64,000 nt of DNA from IDS-8 sp036381215 (GCA_036381215.1 DASVDF010000025.1:1-64000), one strand, 5' to 3'. Shown: positions 25,574-34,357, counted from the stretch's first letter. Made by a program: numbers and translations. Notes: a model not told the origin generated them from the sequence alone.

Positions 25574-26751
25574 GGCTGTGGGAGAAGGGCCTGCCGCTCG
25601 CCGAGCGGGTGTTGCGCTACACCGCCGGCGAGGACCATCGGCTCGACGAGCGCCTCGTGCCCTACGACGTGCGCGCATCGATCGCGCACGCCGAGATGCT
25701 GGCCGAGGCGGGGTTGCTCGCGACGGAAGATTGCCGGCGCATCTGCGACGGCCTTGCACGGCTGGGCGCGCAGCACGCGGCCGGCGAATGGCACATCGAG
25801 CTCGAGGACGAGGACGTGCACACCGCGCTCGAGGCCCGGCTCACCGCACTCGTCGGCGAGGCGGGCGCGCGCGTGCACCTCGGGCGCTCGCGCAACGACC
25901 AGCTGCTCGCGGCGCTGAGGCTCTACCTGCTGGACACGGCGACTGACATCACCAGCCGCCTCGGCGCCCTTTGCGACGCGCTGCGCGATCTTGCCCGGCG
26001 CGAGCAGGATCTGGTCATTCCCGGCTACACGCACATGCAGCAGGCCATGCCGTCGTCGATCGAGCTGTGGTGCGGCGCTTTCATCGAGGCCGTGGAGGAC
26101 GACGTTGCCGGGATCGCAGCCGCGCGTCGGCGCCTGGACAGGAACCCGCTCGGCAGCGCCGCCGGCTACGGCACGCCGGGGCTCGCGGTGAACCGCGAGG
26201 CGACGACGCGAAGACTCGGCTTCGCCGAGACGCAGGCGCCTGTCACGGCAGTGCAGCTCTCGCGCGGCAAGGCCGAGTGCACCCTGCTTTTCGAGCTGGC
26301 TCTCGTCATGCAGGATCTGGGAAGACTCGCGGCCGACCTGCTCCTCTTCTACACGCAGGAGTTCGGGTTCATCGAGCTGGCGCCGGACGTGACCACCGGC
26401 TCATCCATCATGCCGCAGAAGCGCAACCCCGACGTCCTGGAGCTGCTCCGTGCGGGCTCGGCCACCGCGACTGCCTGCCTCGACGAGTGCCTGATGATCA
26501 CGGCGAAACTCCCGTCCGGCTACCAGCGCGACCTCCAGCGCCTGAAGCCGCCGCTGTTCCGCTCCATCGACCTCGTCGCGGAAAGCATCGACGTCATGGC
26601 GCACGTCATCTCCGGCGTGAAATTCGTGCCGGAGAAGATCCTCCTCGCTGACGGCATTCACGCCGCCGAGGAAGCGAACCGCCTCGTGACGACCGAAGGC
26701 ATCCCCTTCCGCGACGCCTATCGCCGCGTCGCTGCCCGCCGCGAACGTTGA
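25570..26751 (+). CDS. argH: argininosuccinate lyase, short at the C-terminus
   Basis: Splits argininosuccinate to arginine and fumarate. The fumarase-superfamily signature GSSIMPQKRNPD is intact, as are HLGRSRNDQ, TRLYLLD-like LRLYLLDTATD and the GYTHMQQAMP motif. The 393 residues are about 40-70 fewer than most ArgH proteins: the frame stops right after TEGIPFRDAYRRVAARRER, where the family normally continues for a further domain. The active-site regions are all present. A degenerate REP-like repeat lies about 45 bases past the stop, so a 3' truncation linked to that repeat is possible. GTG start overlaps argB by 4 bases. Confidence 0.88.
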   Translation: MRLWEKGLPLAERVLRYTAGEDHRLDERLVPYDVRASIAHAEMLAEAGLLATEDCRRICDGLARLGAQHAAGEWHIELEDEDVHTALEARLTALVGEAGARVHLGRSRNDQLLAALRLYLLDTATDITSRLGALCDALRDLARREQDLVIPGYTHMQQAMPSSIELWCGAFIEAVEDDVAGIAAARRRLDRNPLGSAAGYGTPGLAVNREATTRRLGFAETQAPVTAVQLSRGKAECTLLFELALVMQDLGRLAADLLLFYTQEFGFIELAPDVTTGSSIMPQKRNPDVLELLRAGSATATACLDECLMITAKLPSGYQRDLQRLKPPLFRSIDLVAESIDVMAHVISGVKFVPEKILLADGIHAAEEANRLVTTEGIPFRDAYRRVAARRER

Positions 26752-26792
26752 CCGGTGCTGGACGATTCGTTGGCTTCAGGCGCCGGCGCCGG

Positions 26793-26856
26793 GCAGGCAT
26801 CGCGCGCGAGCCACCGAACGGCCGGCCGCGCGCAATGCGCGCTCGGACATGCGATA
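26793..26856. repeat. degenerate REP-like pair downstream of argH
   Basis: gcaggcatcgcgcgcgagcc and, inverted, ccgcgcgcaatgcgcgctcg form a worn inverted pair of the same REP-like family; the TAGGA head is eroded at both ends. It fills most of the 135 bases between argH and lptM. Confidence 0.6.
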
Positions 26857-26886
26857 TGCTATGCGGCTTTGGCCGACCTGCCTGCC

Positions 26887-27159
26887 ATGAGATTCCGCTG
26901 CGCCACGTTGCTGTGCCTCCTGCTTGCCGCCGCCGGTTGCGGCCAGAAGGGGCCGCTCTTTCTGCCGGGCGACCCGAGCGAGGGCCGGATCGTGCTGCCG
27001 GACGAGCTCGCGGGGCAGGAGCAGGGCGAGGGGGTGGAAGAGCCGGGCCAGGAGCCGCCGGACGCGGCCACGCCCCCCGGGGAAGGCGATCCCCACGGAC
27101 AAGACCCGCAGGACGCAAACCCGCAGGACGAGAACGACGACCAGAGCGATGAGCAGTAA
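26887..27159 (+). CDS. lptM: LptM-like lipoprotein (YifL family)
   Basis: A 90-residue lipoprotein with a signal peptide ending in the lipobox LAAAGC, directly followed by GQKGPLFLP, the motif of LptM, which assists assembly of the LptDE lipopolysaccharide translocon in the outer membrane. The remainder is an acidic, Pro/Gln/Asp-rich low-complexity tail, longer than the usual LptM. It overlaps the polA start by 11 bases; the usual lysA/dapF neighbours are absent. Confidence 0.82.
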   Translation: MRFRCATLLCLLLAAAGCGQKGPLFLPGDPSEGRIVLPDELAGQEQGEGVEEPGQEPPDAATPPGEGDPHGQDPQDANPQDENDDQSDEQ

Positions 27160-29860
27160 CCGCCTCGTCCTCATCGACGGCTCATCCTACCTGTACCGGG
27201 CCTACCACGCGCTGCCGAAGCTGTCCTCGTCGAAGGGCGATCCCACGGGCGCGCTGTTCGGCGTGCTCAACATGATCAACAAGCTGTGCCGCGAGGAGCC
27301 GAGCGAGCACGTCGCCGTGGTCTTCGATGCGCCGGGCAAAACCTTCCGCGATTCCCTGTTCGAGGAATACAAGGCGAACCGCCCGCCGATGCCGGACGAT
27401 CTCTCGCCGCAGGTCGAGCCGCTGCTCGCCGCGGTGCAGGCCATGGGCCTGCCGCTGCTGCGCGTCGAGGGCGTGGAAGCCGACGACGTGATCGGCACGC
27501 TGTGCCGGCTCGCAACGGCGCAAGGCATGCAGGTGATCGTCTCGACCAGCGACAAGGACATGGCGCAGCTCGTCGACGGCAACGTGACCCTCGTGAACAC
27601 GATGACGGGCTCGGTGCTGGACCGCGACGGCGTGAAGGCCAAGTTCGACGTGTGGCCCGAGCAGATCATCGACTGGATCGCGCTGGTCGGCGACACCTCC
27701 GACAACATCCCGGGCGTGCCGCGCGTGGGGGCGAAGACCGCGGCAAAGTGGCTGAACGAGTACGGCAGCGTCGATGCGATCATCGCCAACGCGGAGGCGA
27801 TCGGCGGCAAGGTGGGCGAAAGCCTGCGCGAGCACATCGACCAGCTCCGGCTGTCGCGCGAGCTCGCGACCATCCATGCCGACGTTGCATTGCCGTTCCA
27901 GCCGCAGGAGCTCGCACGCAAGGCGCCGGACGTCGAGAACCTCCGGAAGCTGTACGCCGCCTTCGAGCTCAAGGCGCTGCTGCGCCAGCTCGACGAGCAG
28001 GTCACGGCGGAGCTCGGCCAGGTGGCGGCCCAGGTGGCGCCGGTGCCGCGCGAAGGCCGTTACCAAACCATCCTCACTTCCGCCGAGCTCGAAGCCTGGC
28101 TGGAGAAAATCGAGGCGGCGCCGCTCGTTTCCATCGACGCGGAGACCACGAGCCGCGACTACATGCGCGCGGAGATCGTCGGCATCTCGTTCTCGATCGC
28201 GCCGCGCGAAGCCGCGTACGTCCCGCTCGCGCACAACCATCCCGGCGCGCCGCAGCAGCTCGCGCGCGACGCCGTGCTCGCGACTCTGAAAAACTGGCTA
28301 GAGGATCCGGCGCGCAAAAAAGTCGGGCACGACCTCAAGTACCACGCGCACGTGCTCGCGAACCATCGGATCACGCTGCGCGGCATCGCGTTCGACGCGA
28401 TGCTCGAGTCCTACGTGCTGAACAGCGTCGCCGTGCGGCACGAGCTGGACGTCCTGGCCCGCCACTACCTGGGCATCGAGACGATCCGCTACGAGGACGT
28501 GGCCGGGCGCGGCGCGAAGCAGATCGGGTTCGACCAGGTGGACGTCGGCACGGCGGCCGCGTACGCCGCGGAGAAAGCGGACGTCACGCTGCGCGTGCAC
28601 GAGCACCTGTGGAGCGAGCTCGGCCACATCGGATCGCTGGGGAAGCTGTACGCCGAAATCGAGCAGCCGCTCCTGCCGGTGCTGTTCGCGATGGAGCGCG
28701 CGGGCGTGCTGATCGACCGCGACATGCTGAAGCTGCAGAGCCGCGAGCTCGCGCGCCAGATGAAGGACATCGAGGCGTGCGCGCACGAGCTGGCCGGCGG
28801 GCCGTTCAATCTCGGCTCGCCGAAGCAGCTGCAGGAGATCCTGTACGACGTGCAGGGCCTGCCGGTGCTGCGCAAGACGCCGAAGGGCCAGCCGTCGACC
28901 GCGGAGGACGTGCTGGCCGAGCTCGCGCGCGACTTCGAGCTGCCGCGGCTCATTCTCGACTATCGCGGCGTCTCCAAGCTGAAGAGCACGTACACCGACA
29001 GCCTGCCGGAGCAGATCTCGCGCGCGACCGGGCGCGTGCACACCTGCTACCGCCAGGCCGTGGCCGCGACGGGACGGCTCTCCTCCACCGACCCGAATCT
29101 CCAGAACATCCCGATCCGCACGCCCGAAGGGCGGCGCATCCGCCAGGCGTTCGTCGCGCCGCCGGGCGCGCTACTGCTCGCCGCCGATTACTCGCAGATC
29201 GAGCTGCGCATCATGGCGCACCTGTCCGGCGACGAGGGCCTGCTCGCCGCGTTCGCCAACGAGCTCGACATCCACCGTGCGACCGCCGCGGAAGTCTTCG
29301 GCACGCCGCTCGGCGACGTCACGCACGACCAGCGGCGCGCGGCGAAGGCGATCAACTTCGGCTTGATGTACGGCATGTCGGCCTTCGGCCTCGGCCGCCA
29401 GCTCGGCATCGGCCGCGGCGAAGCGCAGGAATACATCGACCTGTACTTCGAGCGCTACCCGGGCGTGCGCCGCTACATGGACGACACCCGCGCGCAGGCG
29501 CGCAGCGCGGGCTTCGTCGAGACGCTGTTCGGCCGCCGCCTGTATCTGCCCGAGATCAACGACCGCAACCCGCAGCGCCGCCAGTACGCCGAGCGCAGCG
29601 CCATCAACGCGCCCATGCAGGGCACGGCCGCCGACATCATCAAGCGCGCGATGATCTCGGTGCACGACTGGATCGGCGCCAGCGGCGCGCCCGCACGCAT
29701 GATCATGCAGGTGCACGACGAGCTGGTCCTCGAGGTCGCCGAGGCCGAGGCAGACGCCATCCGCGAGGAAGTCGTGGCACGCATGGCGGCCGCCGCCACG
29801 CTTTCGGTGCCTCTCAAGGTCGACGCCCGCACCGGCCGCAACTGGGACGAAGCCCACTGA
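27149..29860 (+). CDS. polA: DNA polymerase I
   Basis: Full-length Pol I of 903 residues for repair and Okazaki fragment processing. The N-terminal 5'-3' exonuclease domain has LIDGSSYLYRAYHAL and GVEADDVIGTL with EAD metal ligands. The central 3'-5' exonuclease keeps the Asp/Glu pair in SIDAETTS and KKVGHDLKYH. The polymerase domain has motif A DYSQIELRIMAHLS, motif B RRAAKAINFGLMYGMSAFG and motif C QVHDELVLEV. The ATG lies inside the 3' end of lptM. Confidence 0.97.
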   Translation: MSSNRLVLIDGSSYLYRAYHALPKLSSSKGDPTGALFGVLNMINKLCREEPSEHVAVVFDAPGKTFRDSLFEEYKANRPPMPDDLSPQVEPLLAAVQAMGLPLLRVEGVEADDVIGTLCRLATAQGMQVIVSTSDKDMAQLVDGNVTLVNTMTGSVLDRDGVKAKFDVWPEQIIDWIALVGDTSDNIPGVPRVGAKTAAKWLNEYGSVDAIIANAEAIGGKVGESLREHIDQLRLSRELATIHADVALPFQPQELARKAPDVENLRKLYAAFELKALLRQLDEQVTAELGQVAAQVAPVPREGRYQTILTSAELEAWLEKIEAAPLVSIDAETTSRDYMRAEIVGISFSIAPREAAYVPLAHNHPGAPQQLARDAVLATLKNWLEDPARKKVGHDLKYHAHVLANHRITLRGIAFDAMLESYVLNSVAVRHELDVLARHYLGIETIRYEDVAGRGAKQIGFDQVDVGTAAAYAAEKADVTLRVHEHLWSELGHIGSLGKLYAEIEQPLLPVLFAMERAGVLIDRDMLKLQSRELARQMKDIEACAHELAGGPFNLGSPKQLQEILYDVQGLPVLRKTPKGQPSTAEDVLAELARDFELPRLILDYRGVSKLKSTYTDSLPEQISRATGRVHTCYRQAVAATGRLSSTDPNLQNIPIRTPEGRRIRQAFVAPPGALLLAADYSQIELRIMAHLSGDEGLLAAFANELDIHRATAAEVFGTPLGDVTHDQRRAAKAINFGLMYGMSAFGLGRQLGIGRGEAQEYIDLYFERYPGVRRYMDDTRAQARSAGFVETLFGRRLYLPEINDRNPQRRQYAERSAINAPMQGTAADIIKRAMISVHDWIGASGAPARMIMQVHDELVLEVAEAEADAIREEVVARMAAAATLSVPLKVDARTGRNWDEAH

Positions 29861-29863
29861 CCC

Positions 29864-30143
29864 CGTAGGAGCCCGCCACGCGGGCGACCGAACGAAGGCA
29901 CGTACCCCGAACGAAGGCACGCTGGCCCTTCAGCATCGTTCACGCACGGCACCATCGCAAACGGGGCGGAGCCGTGGCCGTGGGAGTCCCTCTCGGCCAC
30001 GGCTCCGCTCGTTGGGAGTCGTGCCGTTCACGAATAATGCTCGGTGATAGCGTGCCTTTGTTTGGCGCTGTGCCTTCATTCGTCCGTGGCTTCGTTTGGT
30101 TATGTGCCTGCGTTCGGTCGCCCGCATGGCGGGCTTCTGCGGC
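29864..30143. repeat. 280-bp imperfect palindrome bounded by REP-like ends
   Basis: Outer ends are gtaggagcccgccacgcggg (29865 onward) and its inverted counterpart ending gcgggcttctgcgg. Inside are repeated GAACGAAGGCAC units, two on the left and four degenerate inverted copies on the right. The centre is a perfect 14-bp stem, CGGAGCCGTGGCCG (29967-29980) with CGGCCACGGCTCCG (29994-30007). The whole stretch between polA and the monooxygenase gene has no plausible reading frame and could fold end to end as DNA or RNA. Confidence 0.75.
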
Positions 30144-30216
30144 GAAGCGCACCGGTCCAAAAAAATGGGTGATTTCCCCGACGCGCGCACAGCGGCACGC
30201 GCGTACGGTTCACCCC

Positions 30217-31485
30217 ATGAGCAATCCACGCGAAGAGATCGGCACTCTCGTGATCGGCGCCGGCCAGGCCGGTCTCGCGACGAGCTACTGGCTGACGCAG
30301 GCCGGCATCGAGCACCTCGCCGTCGAGCGCCGCACGGAGCTCGGCGGCAGCTGGCCGGATCGCTGGGACAGCTTCTGCCTCGTGGCGCCGAATTTCACGC
30401 TGCTGCTTCCCGGCATGCCGTATGCCGGTCCCGAGCCGGACGCCTTCATGCCGCGCGACGACGTCGCCGGCTACGTGCGCGAGTACGCGCAGGCGATCCG
30501 CGCACCGGTCAGGCTCGGCACCGGCATCGAGCGCCTCGAGAAGAGCGGCACCGGCTTCGCGGCGCACGCCGGCTCCGTGACCTTCGTCGCGCGAAACGTC
30601 GTGCTCGCCACCGGCGCCTATCCGCGCCCGAAAATCCCGGCCGCAGCGGATGCGATCGCGCAGCACATCCGGCAGCTCCATTCCAACGACTATCGCAATC
30701 CCGCAGAGCTCGCGCCGGGCGGCGTGCTCGTGGTCGGCAGCGGCCAGTCGGGCGCGCAGATCGCGGAGGAGCTCCTGAAGAGCGGCCGCGACGTGCACCT
30801 CGCGGTCTCGATGTGCGCGAGCGCGCCGCGCCGTTATCGCGGGCGCGACGTCATCTGGTGGCTGCTGCACAGCTTCCAGGAAGGCGAACGTTACGGGGTC
30901 CACTTCCCGACCGTCGACGACCTGCCCTCGCCCGCTGCGCGGTTCGGCTGCAACCCGCACCTCTCCGGAACCGACGGCGGGCACGACATCGATCTGCGCG
31001 CGCTCGCGCGGCAAGGCCTGCGCCTGTACGGCCGCCTCGAAACGGCGGACGGCACGCGCGTGCGCTTCAGCGACGATCTCGCGGAGCGCCTCGCCTTCGC
31101 CGACGCGACGTTCGACGAAGAGCTGAAACCGCTGTTCGATGCCTTCATCGCCGCCGCCGCCATCGACGCGCCGTTGGACGACCGCCCGCCGCGCAGCGAC
31201 TTCGTGCCGCCCGTCGTGACAGATCTCGACCTCGCTGCCGAAGGCATTACGAACGTGGTCTGGGCGACCGGCTACCGGCTCGATTTCGGCTGGGTGCAAT
31301 TGCCGGTTTTCGACGAGTGGGGCTATCCGCGCCATCGCCGCGGCGTGACCGAGGCACCCGGCCTGTACGCGGTCGGCCTGCCCTGGCTTTATTCCGAGCC
31401 GTCCTCGGTGTTCGCCGGCGTCGGCGCGGATGCCGCCCACGTCGTCGAGCACCTCGCGCAGCGCCGCGAGGGCCAAGCCGCCTGA
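30217..31485 (+). CDS. flavin-containing monooxygenase-like FAD/NAD(P) oxidoreductase
   Basis: A 422-residue protein of the CzcO/YUCCA-like flavin monooxygenase group. The FAD-binding GAGQAGLATSYWL is at residues 15-27, the GGSWPDRWDSF segment follows, and a second dinucleotide-binding motif GSGQSGAQIAEEL binds NADPH. The C-terminal half has the family's WATGYRLDF and closing YAVGLPWLY. The ATG was chosen because it precedes the Rossmann fold by a normal distance; the upstream bases belong to the palindrome region. Substrate unknown; the LuxR gene 157 bases downstream may regulate it. Confidence 0.85.
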   Translation: MSNPREEIGTLVIGAGQAGLATSYWLTQAGIEHLAVERRTELGGSWPDRWDSFCLVAPNFTLLLPGMPYAGPEPDAFMPRDDVAGYVREYAQAIRAPVRLGTGIERLEKSGTGFAAHAGSVTFVARNVVLATGAYPRPKIPAAADAIAQHIRQLHSNDYRNPAELAPGGVLVVGSGQSGAQIAEELLKSGRDVHLAVSMCASAPRRYRGRDVIWWLLHSFQEGERYGVHFPTVDDLPSPAARFGCNPHLSGTDGGHDIDLRALARQGLRLYGRLETADGTRVRFSDDLAERLAFADATFDEELKPLFDAFIAAAAIDAPLDDRPPRSDFVPPVVTDLDLAAEGITNVVWATGYRLDFGWVQLPVFDEWGYPRHRRGVTEAPGLYAVGLPWLYSEPSSVFAGVGADAAHVVEHLAQRREGQAA

Positions 31486-31642
31486 CTCGTCCCCCGGCGG
31501 CACCGGGACCGCGGCCGCGCCCCCGCCGGATAGCGGCCGTCCCGCGGGCGCCGCGAGCGGCGTCCGTCGCGTCATGAGAGGGTGCGCGCGCCCAGCACGG
31601 ACGTTGCTCGCGCCCTCCGCCCCGATCCGTTAGGCTGTTCGC

Positions 31643-33355
31643 GTGCAGACAGGCCGGGCGATGCCAATGGGCGGTTTGCGATCATCGAAGCGCGAGTCGA
31701 AGCGCGAGTCGGAGCGCGAGCGGGACGCGGCAGAGCGGCTCGAAGCAGGCCGCGCGCTCTATCGCCAGTGCGCCTGGCGGCAATCGTTCGACGCGTTCAT
31801 GGCCGCGGATCGCGACGCGGCACTCACCGCCAACGATCTCGAATCCCTCGCAACCTGCGCGTATCTAGTCGGGCGCGACGACGACTACCTCACGACGCTC
31901 GAGCGCGCATACGAGGCGCACCTCGCCGGCGGCGCCGCGCTGGACGCCGCCCGCTCCGCGTTCTGGCTCGGGCTCCGGCTGCTGTTCCGGGGCGAGGCGG
32001 CGCACGCGAGCGGCTGGCTGTCGCGCGCCGCGCGGCTCGTCGCCGAGGAAACGGACTGTGCCGAACGCGGCTACCTCCTGCTGCCCGAGGTCGAGCAGGC
32101 GCTCGGCGCGGGCGCGTGGGAGCGCGCCGGCTCGCTCGCGGCGAGGGCACGCGACATCGGAGAGCACTGCGGGGACGCGAGCCTGAGCGTGTGCGCGCGT
32201 CACCTCGAAGGGCGCGCGCTGCTCGGCAAGGGCGACATCGCAGGCGGCCTCGCAGTGCTCGACGAAGCCATGGTGGGGGTCGCTTCGGGCAGGCTGTCGC
32301 CGATCATGACGGGCCTCGTGTACTGCAGCGTCATCGAGGCTTACCAGCAGGTGCACGCGACGCGCCGTGCACGCGAGTGGACGATCGCGCTCGCGCGCTG
32401 GTGCGATGCGCAACCCGAGATGGTGGCGTTCACCGGTGCCTGCCTGGCGCATCGCGCGCAAATTTTCACGCTGCACGGCGCCTGGTCGGACGCGATCGCA
32501 GCAGCGCGGCGGGCGGCCGAGAAAAGCGTCGAGGCCGCCAACGGCCGCGCGGCGGCTGCCGCGTTCTACCAGGCGGGCGAGGTGCATCGCCTGCGGGGCG
32601 ATTTCGACGCCGCCGAGGAGGCTTACCGCCAGGCGAGCCGTGCCGGGAGCGACCCGCAACCCGGCCTCGCGCTGCTGCGCCTCGCGCAGGGGCGTGCGGA
32701 TCTCGCGGCAAGCGCGATTCGCCGCGCGACGGCCACGGCGACGCGCCGCTTCGAACGGATCCGGCTGTTGGCGGCCGCCGTCGAGATCATGCTCGCCGCG
32801 CTCGACCTCGATGCCGCGCGCGCCGCGTGCGGCGAGCTCGAGGCGATGGCTGACGACCTCGAGACCGAGCTGGCGCTCGCGACGGCGGTGCACGCACGCG
32901 GCGAGGTGGCGCTCGCCTGCGGCGATGCCGCGGCGGCGGCGGCGGCGCTCGCGCACGCCGCGCGGTCCTGGCAGGAGCTCGAAGCGCCGTACCCCGCGGC
33001 TCGCGCGCGGGTCGGCGTTGCGCAGGCCTGCCGCGCGCTCGGCGACGAGGAGGGCGCCGCGCTCGAGCTCGAGGCGGCGCGCTCGGCCTTCGAGCAGCTC
33101 GGGGCCGCGCCGGATCTCGCCCGCGCTGCCGCGCTCGCCGGGAAGAGGCGCGCCGCTGCTGCCCATGGCCTGACGCGCCGCGAGCTGCAGGTCCTGCGCC
33201 TCGTCGCGGCGGGGAAGACGAACCGCGGCATCGCGGCGGAGCTTTGTCTCAGCGAGAAGACCGTCGACCGGCACGTGAGCAACATCTTCGGGAAGCTCGG
33301 CGTCGCCTCGCGCGCCGCGGCCGCGGCCTACGCCTGCCGCCACGACCTGGCGTGA
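31643..33355 (+). CDS. LuxR-family regulator with TPR-like N-terminal region
   Basis: A 570-residue protein with a C-terminal LuxR helix-turn-helix (LTRRELQVLRLVAAGKTNRGIAAELCLSEKTVDRHVSNIF). The preceding about 490 residues are helical TPR-like repeats rich in Ala and Arg. No AAA ATPase is present, so this is the short relative of MalT/LAL regulators, a type often found beside oxidoreductase genes. The N-terminus has a repetitive SKRESKRESERERD stretch encoded by a short tandem repeat. The GTG at 31643 or the ATG at 31661 could be the start. Confidence 0.85.
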   Translation: MQTGRAMPMGGLRSSKRESKRESERERDAAERLEAGRALYRQCAWRQSFDAFMAADRDAALTANDLESLATCAYLVGRDDDYLTTLERAYEAHLAGGAALDAARSAFWLGLRLLFRGEAAHASGWLSRAARLVAEETDCAERGYLLLPEVEQALGAGAWERAGSLAARARDIGEHCGDASLSVCARHLEGRALLGKGDIAGGLAVLDEAMVGVASGRLSPIMTGLVYCSVIEAYQQVHATRRAREWTIALARWCDAQPEMVAFTGACLAHRAQIFTLHGAWSDAIAAARRAAEKSVEAANGRAAAAAFYQAGEVHRLRGDFDAAEEAYRQASRAGSDPQPGLALLRLAQGRADLAASAIRRATATATRRFERIRLLAAAVEIMLAALDLDAARAACGELEAMADDLETELALATAVHARGEVALACGDAAAAAAALAHAARSWQELEAPYPAARARVGVAQACRALGDEEGAALELEAARSAFEQLGAAPDLARAAALAGKRRAAAAHGLTRRELQVLRLVAAGKTNRGIAAELCLSEKTVDRHVSNIFGKLGVASRAAAAAYACRHDLA

Positions 33356-33389
33356 TACGGGACCGGGCGCCCCAGGTTTGAATGCGGGT

Positions 33390-33452
33390 CGCAGGAGCGC
33401 GCATTGCGCGCGATTGCGATCGATGAATCGCGCGCGGTGCGCGCTCCTGCGG
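33390..33452. repeat. inverted pair of REP-like elements
   Basis: gcaggagcgcgcattgcgcg and, inverted, gcgcggtgcgcgctcctgcg face each other across about 20 bases after the LuxR gene. The pair would form a long hairpin; it is followed by the candidate RNA gene. Confidence 0.8.
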
Positions 33453-33507
33453 GGGCGGAATTCATGGCGGGAGCGGGGTTCGGGCGGGCGGGAACTTTCC
33501 GCGGGGG

Positions 33508-33632
33508 GCGGGCTCAAACCCGCTGAGTGCGAAGCACTCGCCTGCTTTCCTCCCTTTGCAGGCTTGCAGCCGGTCACCCCAATCCGGCTGCTCTCATTTA
33601 TCCCGGGCCTCGGAGGTCCGGGATTTTTTTTT
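33508..33632 (+). ncRNA. candidate small RNA with four hairpins and an intrinsic terminator
   Basis: Successive perfect stems: GCGGG/CCCGC (33508-33523), GAGTGC-gaa-GCACTC (33525-33539), GCCTGC/GCAGGC (33540-33563) with the pyrimidine loop tttcctcccttt, and GCAGCCGG/CCGGCTGC (33566-33591) with loop tcaccccaat, followed by a terminator hairpin and nine Ts. The UCCUCC-bearing loop could pair with ribosome-binding sites of target mRNAs. The place, next to engB and near polA, is where Spot 42 (enterics) and ErsA (Pseudomonas) lie. No reading frame explains it. The 5' end and promoter are not certain. Confidence 0.65.
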
Positions 33633-34239
33633 GTCCGGCCGCCGGCCGCTCCGTCCACCGGGCCAGCATGCGTTCCAGCGCTTCGCGTCCTTCCTCCACC
33701 CCCTTCCCGTCGACGGCGGAAAACAGCACGACGCCCGCCCCTTCGCCCACCTCGCCCGCCACCCTGGCCAGGGCGCGCGCGGCCTCCGCGCGCGACAGCT
33801 TGTCCGCCTTGGTCAGGAGGATTTCGACGCCGAGCCCGCAATCCGCGGCGAACGCGAGCATGCGCCGATCGTGATCGGTCAGCCGCCGCCGCACGTCGAT
33901 GATGAGGAACAGCCCGGCGAGGCTCCGCCGCTCGCGGAAGTAACGCGTGAGCAGCTCGCCCCAGCGCCGCCGCATCGCCTCCGAGACGCGCGCATAGCCG
34001 TAGCCGGGCAGGTCGACCAGCCGCCGCCCTTCGCCAAGCACGAAGAAATTGACGAGCTGGGTGCGGCCGGGCGTGCGGCTCGTGCGTGCCAGCCCCCGCC
34101 GCCCGAGGATGGCATTGATGGCGCTCGACTTGCCGGCATTCGAGCGGCCGGCAAAAGCCACCTCGACGCCCGTGTCGCGCGGAAATTGCGCGAGCTCGGC
34201 GGCGCTCGACAGGAAGCGCGCATGGCTGTACTGCGACAT
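33598..34239 (-). CDS. engB: ribosome-biogenesis GTPase EngB (YihA/YsxC)
   Basis: A 213-residue GTPase for assembly of the large ribosomal subunit. G1 is GRSNAGKSS, G2 lies in the SRTPGRTQLVNFF stretch, G3 is DLPGYGYA and G4 is LLTKADKLS. The ATG gives the standard short N-terminus (MSQYSHARFLSSA). The last 10 codons are encoded by the complementary strand of the rightward terminator hairpin, an unusual antisense overlap that gives the protein a KKIPDLRGPG tail. Confidence 0.95.
   Translation of the reverse strand: MSQYSHARFLSSAAELAQFPRDTGVEVAFAGRSNAGKSSAINAILGRRGLARTSRTPGRTQLVNFFVLGEGRRLVDLPGYGYARVSEAMRRRWGELLTRYFRERRSLAGLFLIIDVRRRLTDHDRRMLAFAADCGLGVEILLTKADKLSRAEAARALARVAGEVGEGAGVVLFSAVDGKGVEEGREALERMLARWTERPAAGQKKIPDLRGPG
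33601..33632 (+). terminator. rho-independent terminator of the candidate RNA
   Basis: TCCCGGGCCT-cgg-AGGTCCGGGA forms a 10-bp stem with one G-U pair, followed immediately by nine Ts (33624-33632). It points rightward, so it cannot serve engB, whose stop codon lies just at its left edge. Confidence 0.9.
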
Positions 34240-34260
34240 GGGAAGAGGCCCCGATCCGTG

Positions 34261-34266
34261 TATAAT
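34261..34266 (+). promoter_or_regulatory. -10 element upstream of cytochrome c4
   Basis: A perfect TATAAT about 90 bases before the cytochrome c4 start, in the short space divergent from engB. No convincing -35 hexamer is present at the right distance. Confidence 0.45.
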
Positions 34267-34357
34267 TTCCGGCTTTAATGACGCTCGAGCGGTTGCATCT
34301 CGCGGCGCTACAGACTGCCCGGAGCCGCTCGCCCAATCCTCAGGAAACGGCCCGGAC

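Noticed and set aside
26752..26886. Reading through the argH stop to join it to the lipoprotein frame
   Set aside because: The frame does continue, but the sequence there is mostly REP-like repeat, and lptM has its own signal peptide and lipobox. Kept only as a question about the short ArgH.
29861..30216. Reading frames across the region between polA and the monooxygenase on both strands
   Set aside because: They follow the palindrome, have no family motifs and mirror each other between strands, as expected from an inverted repeat.
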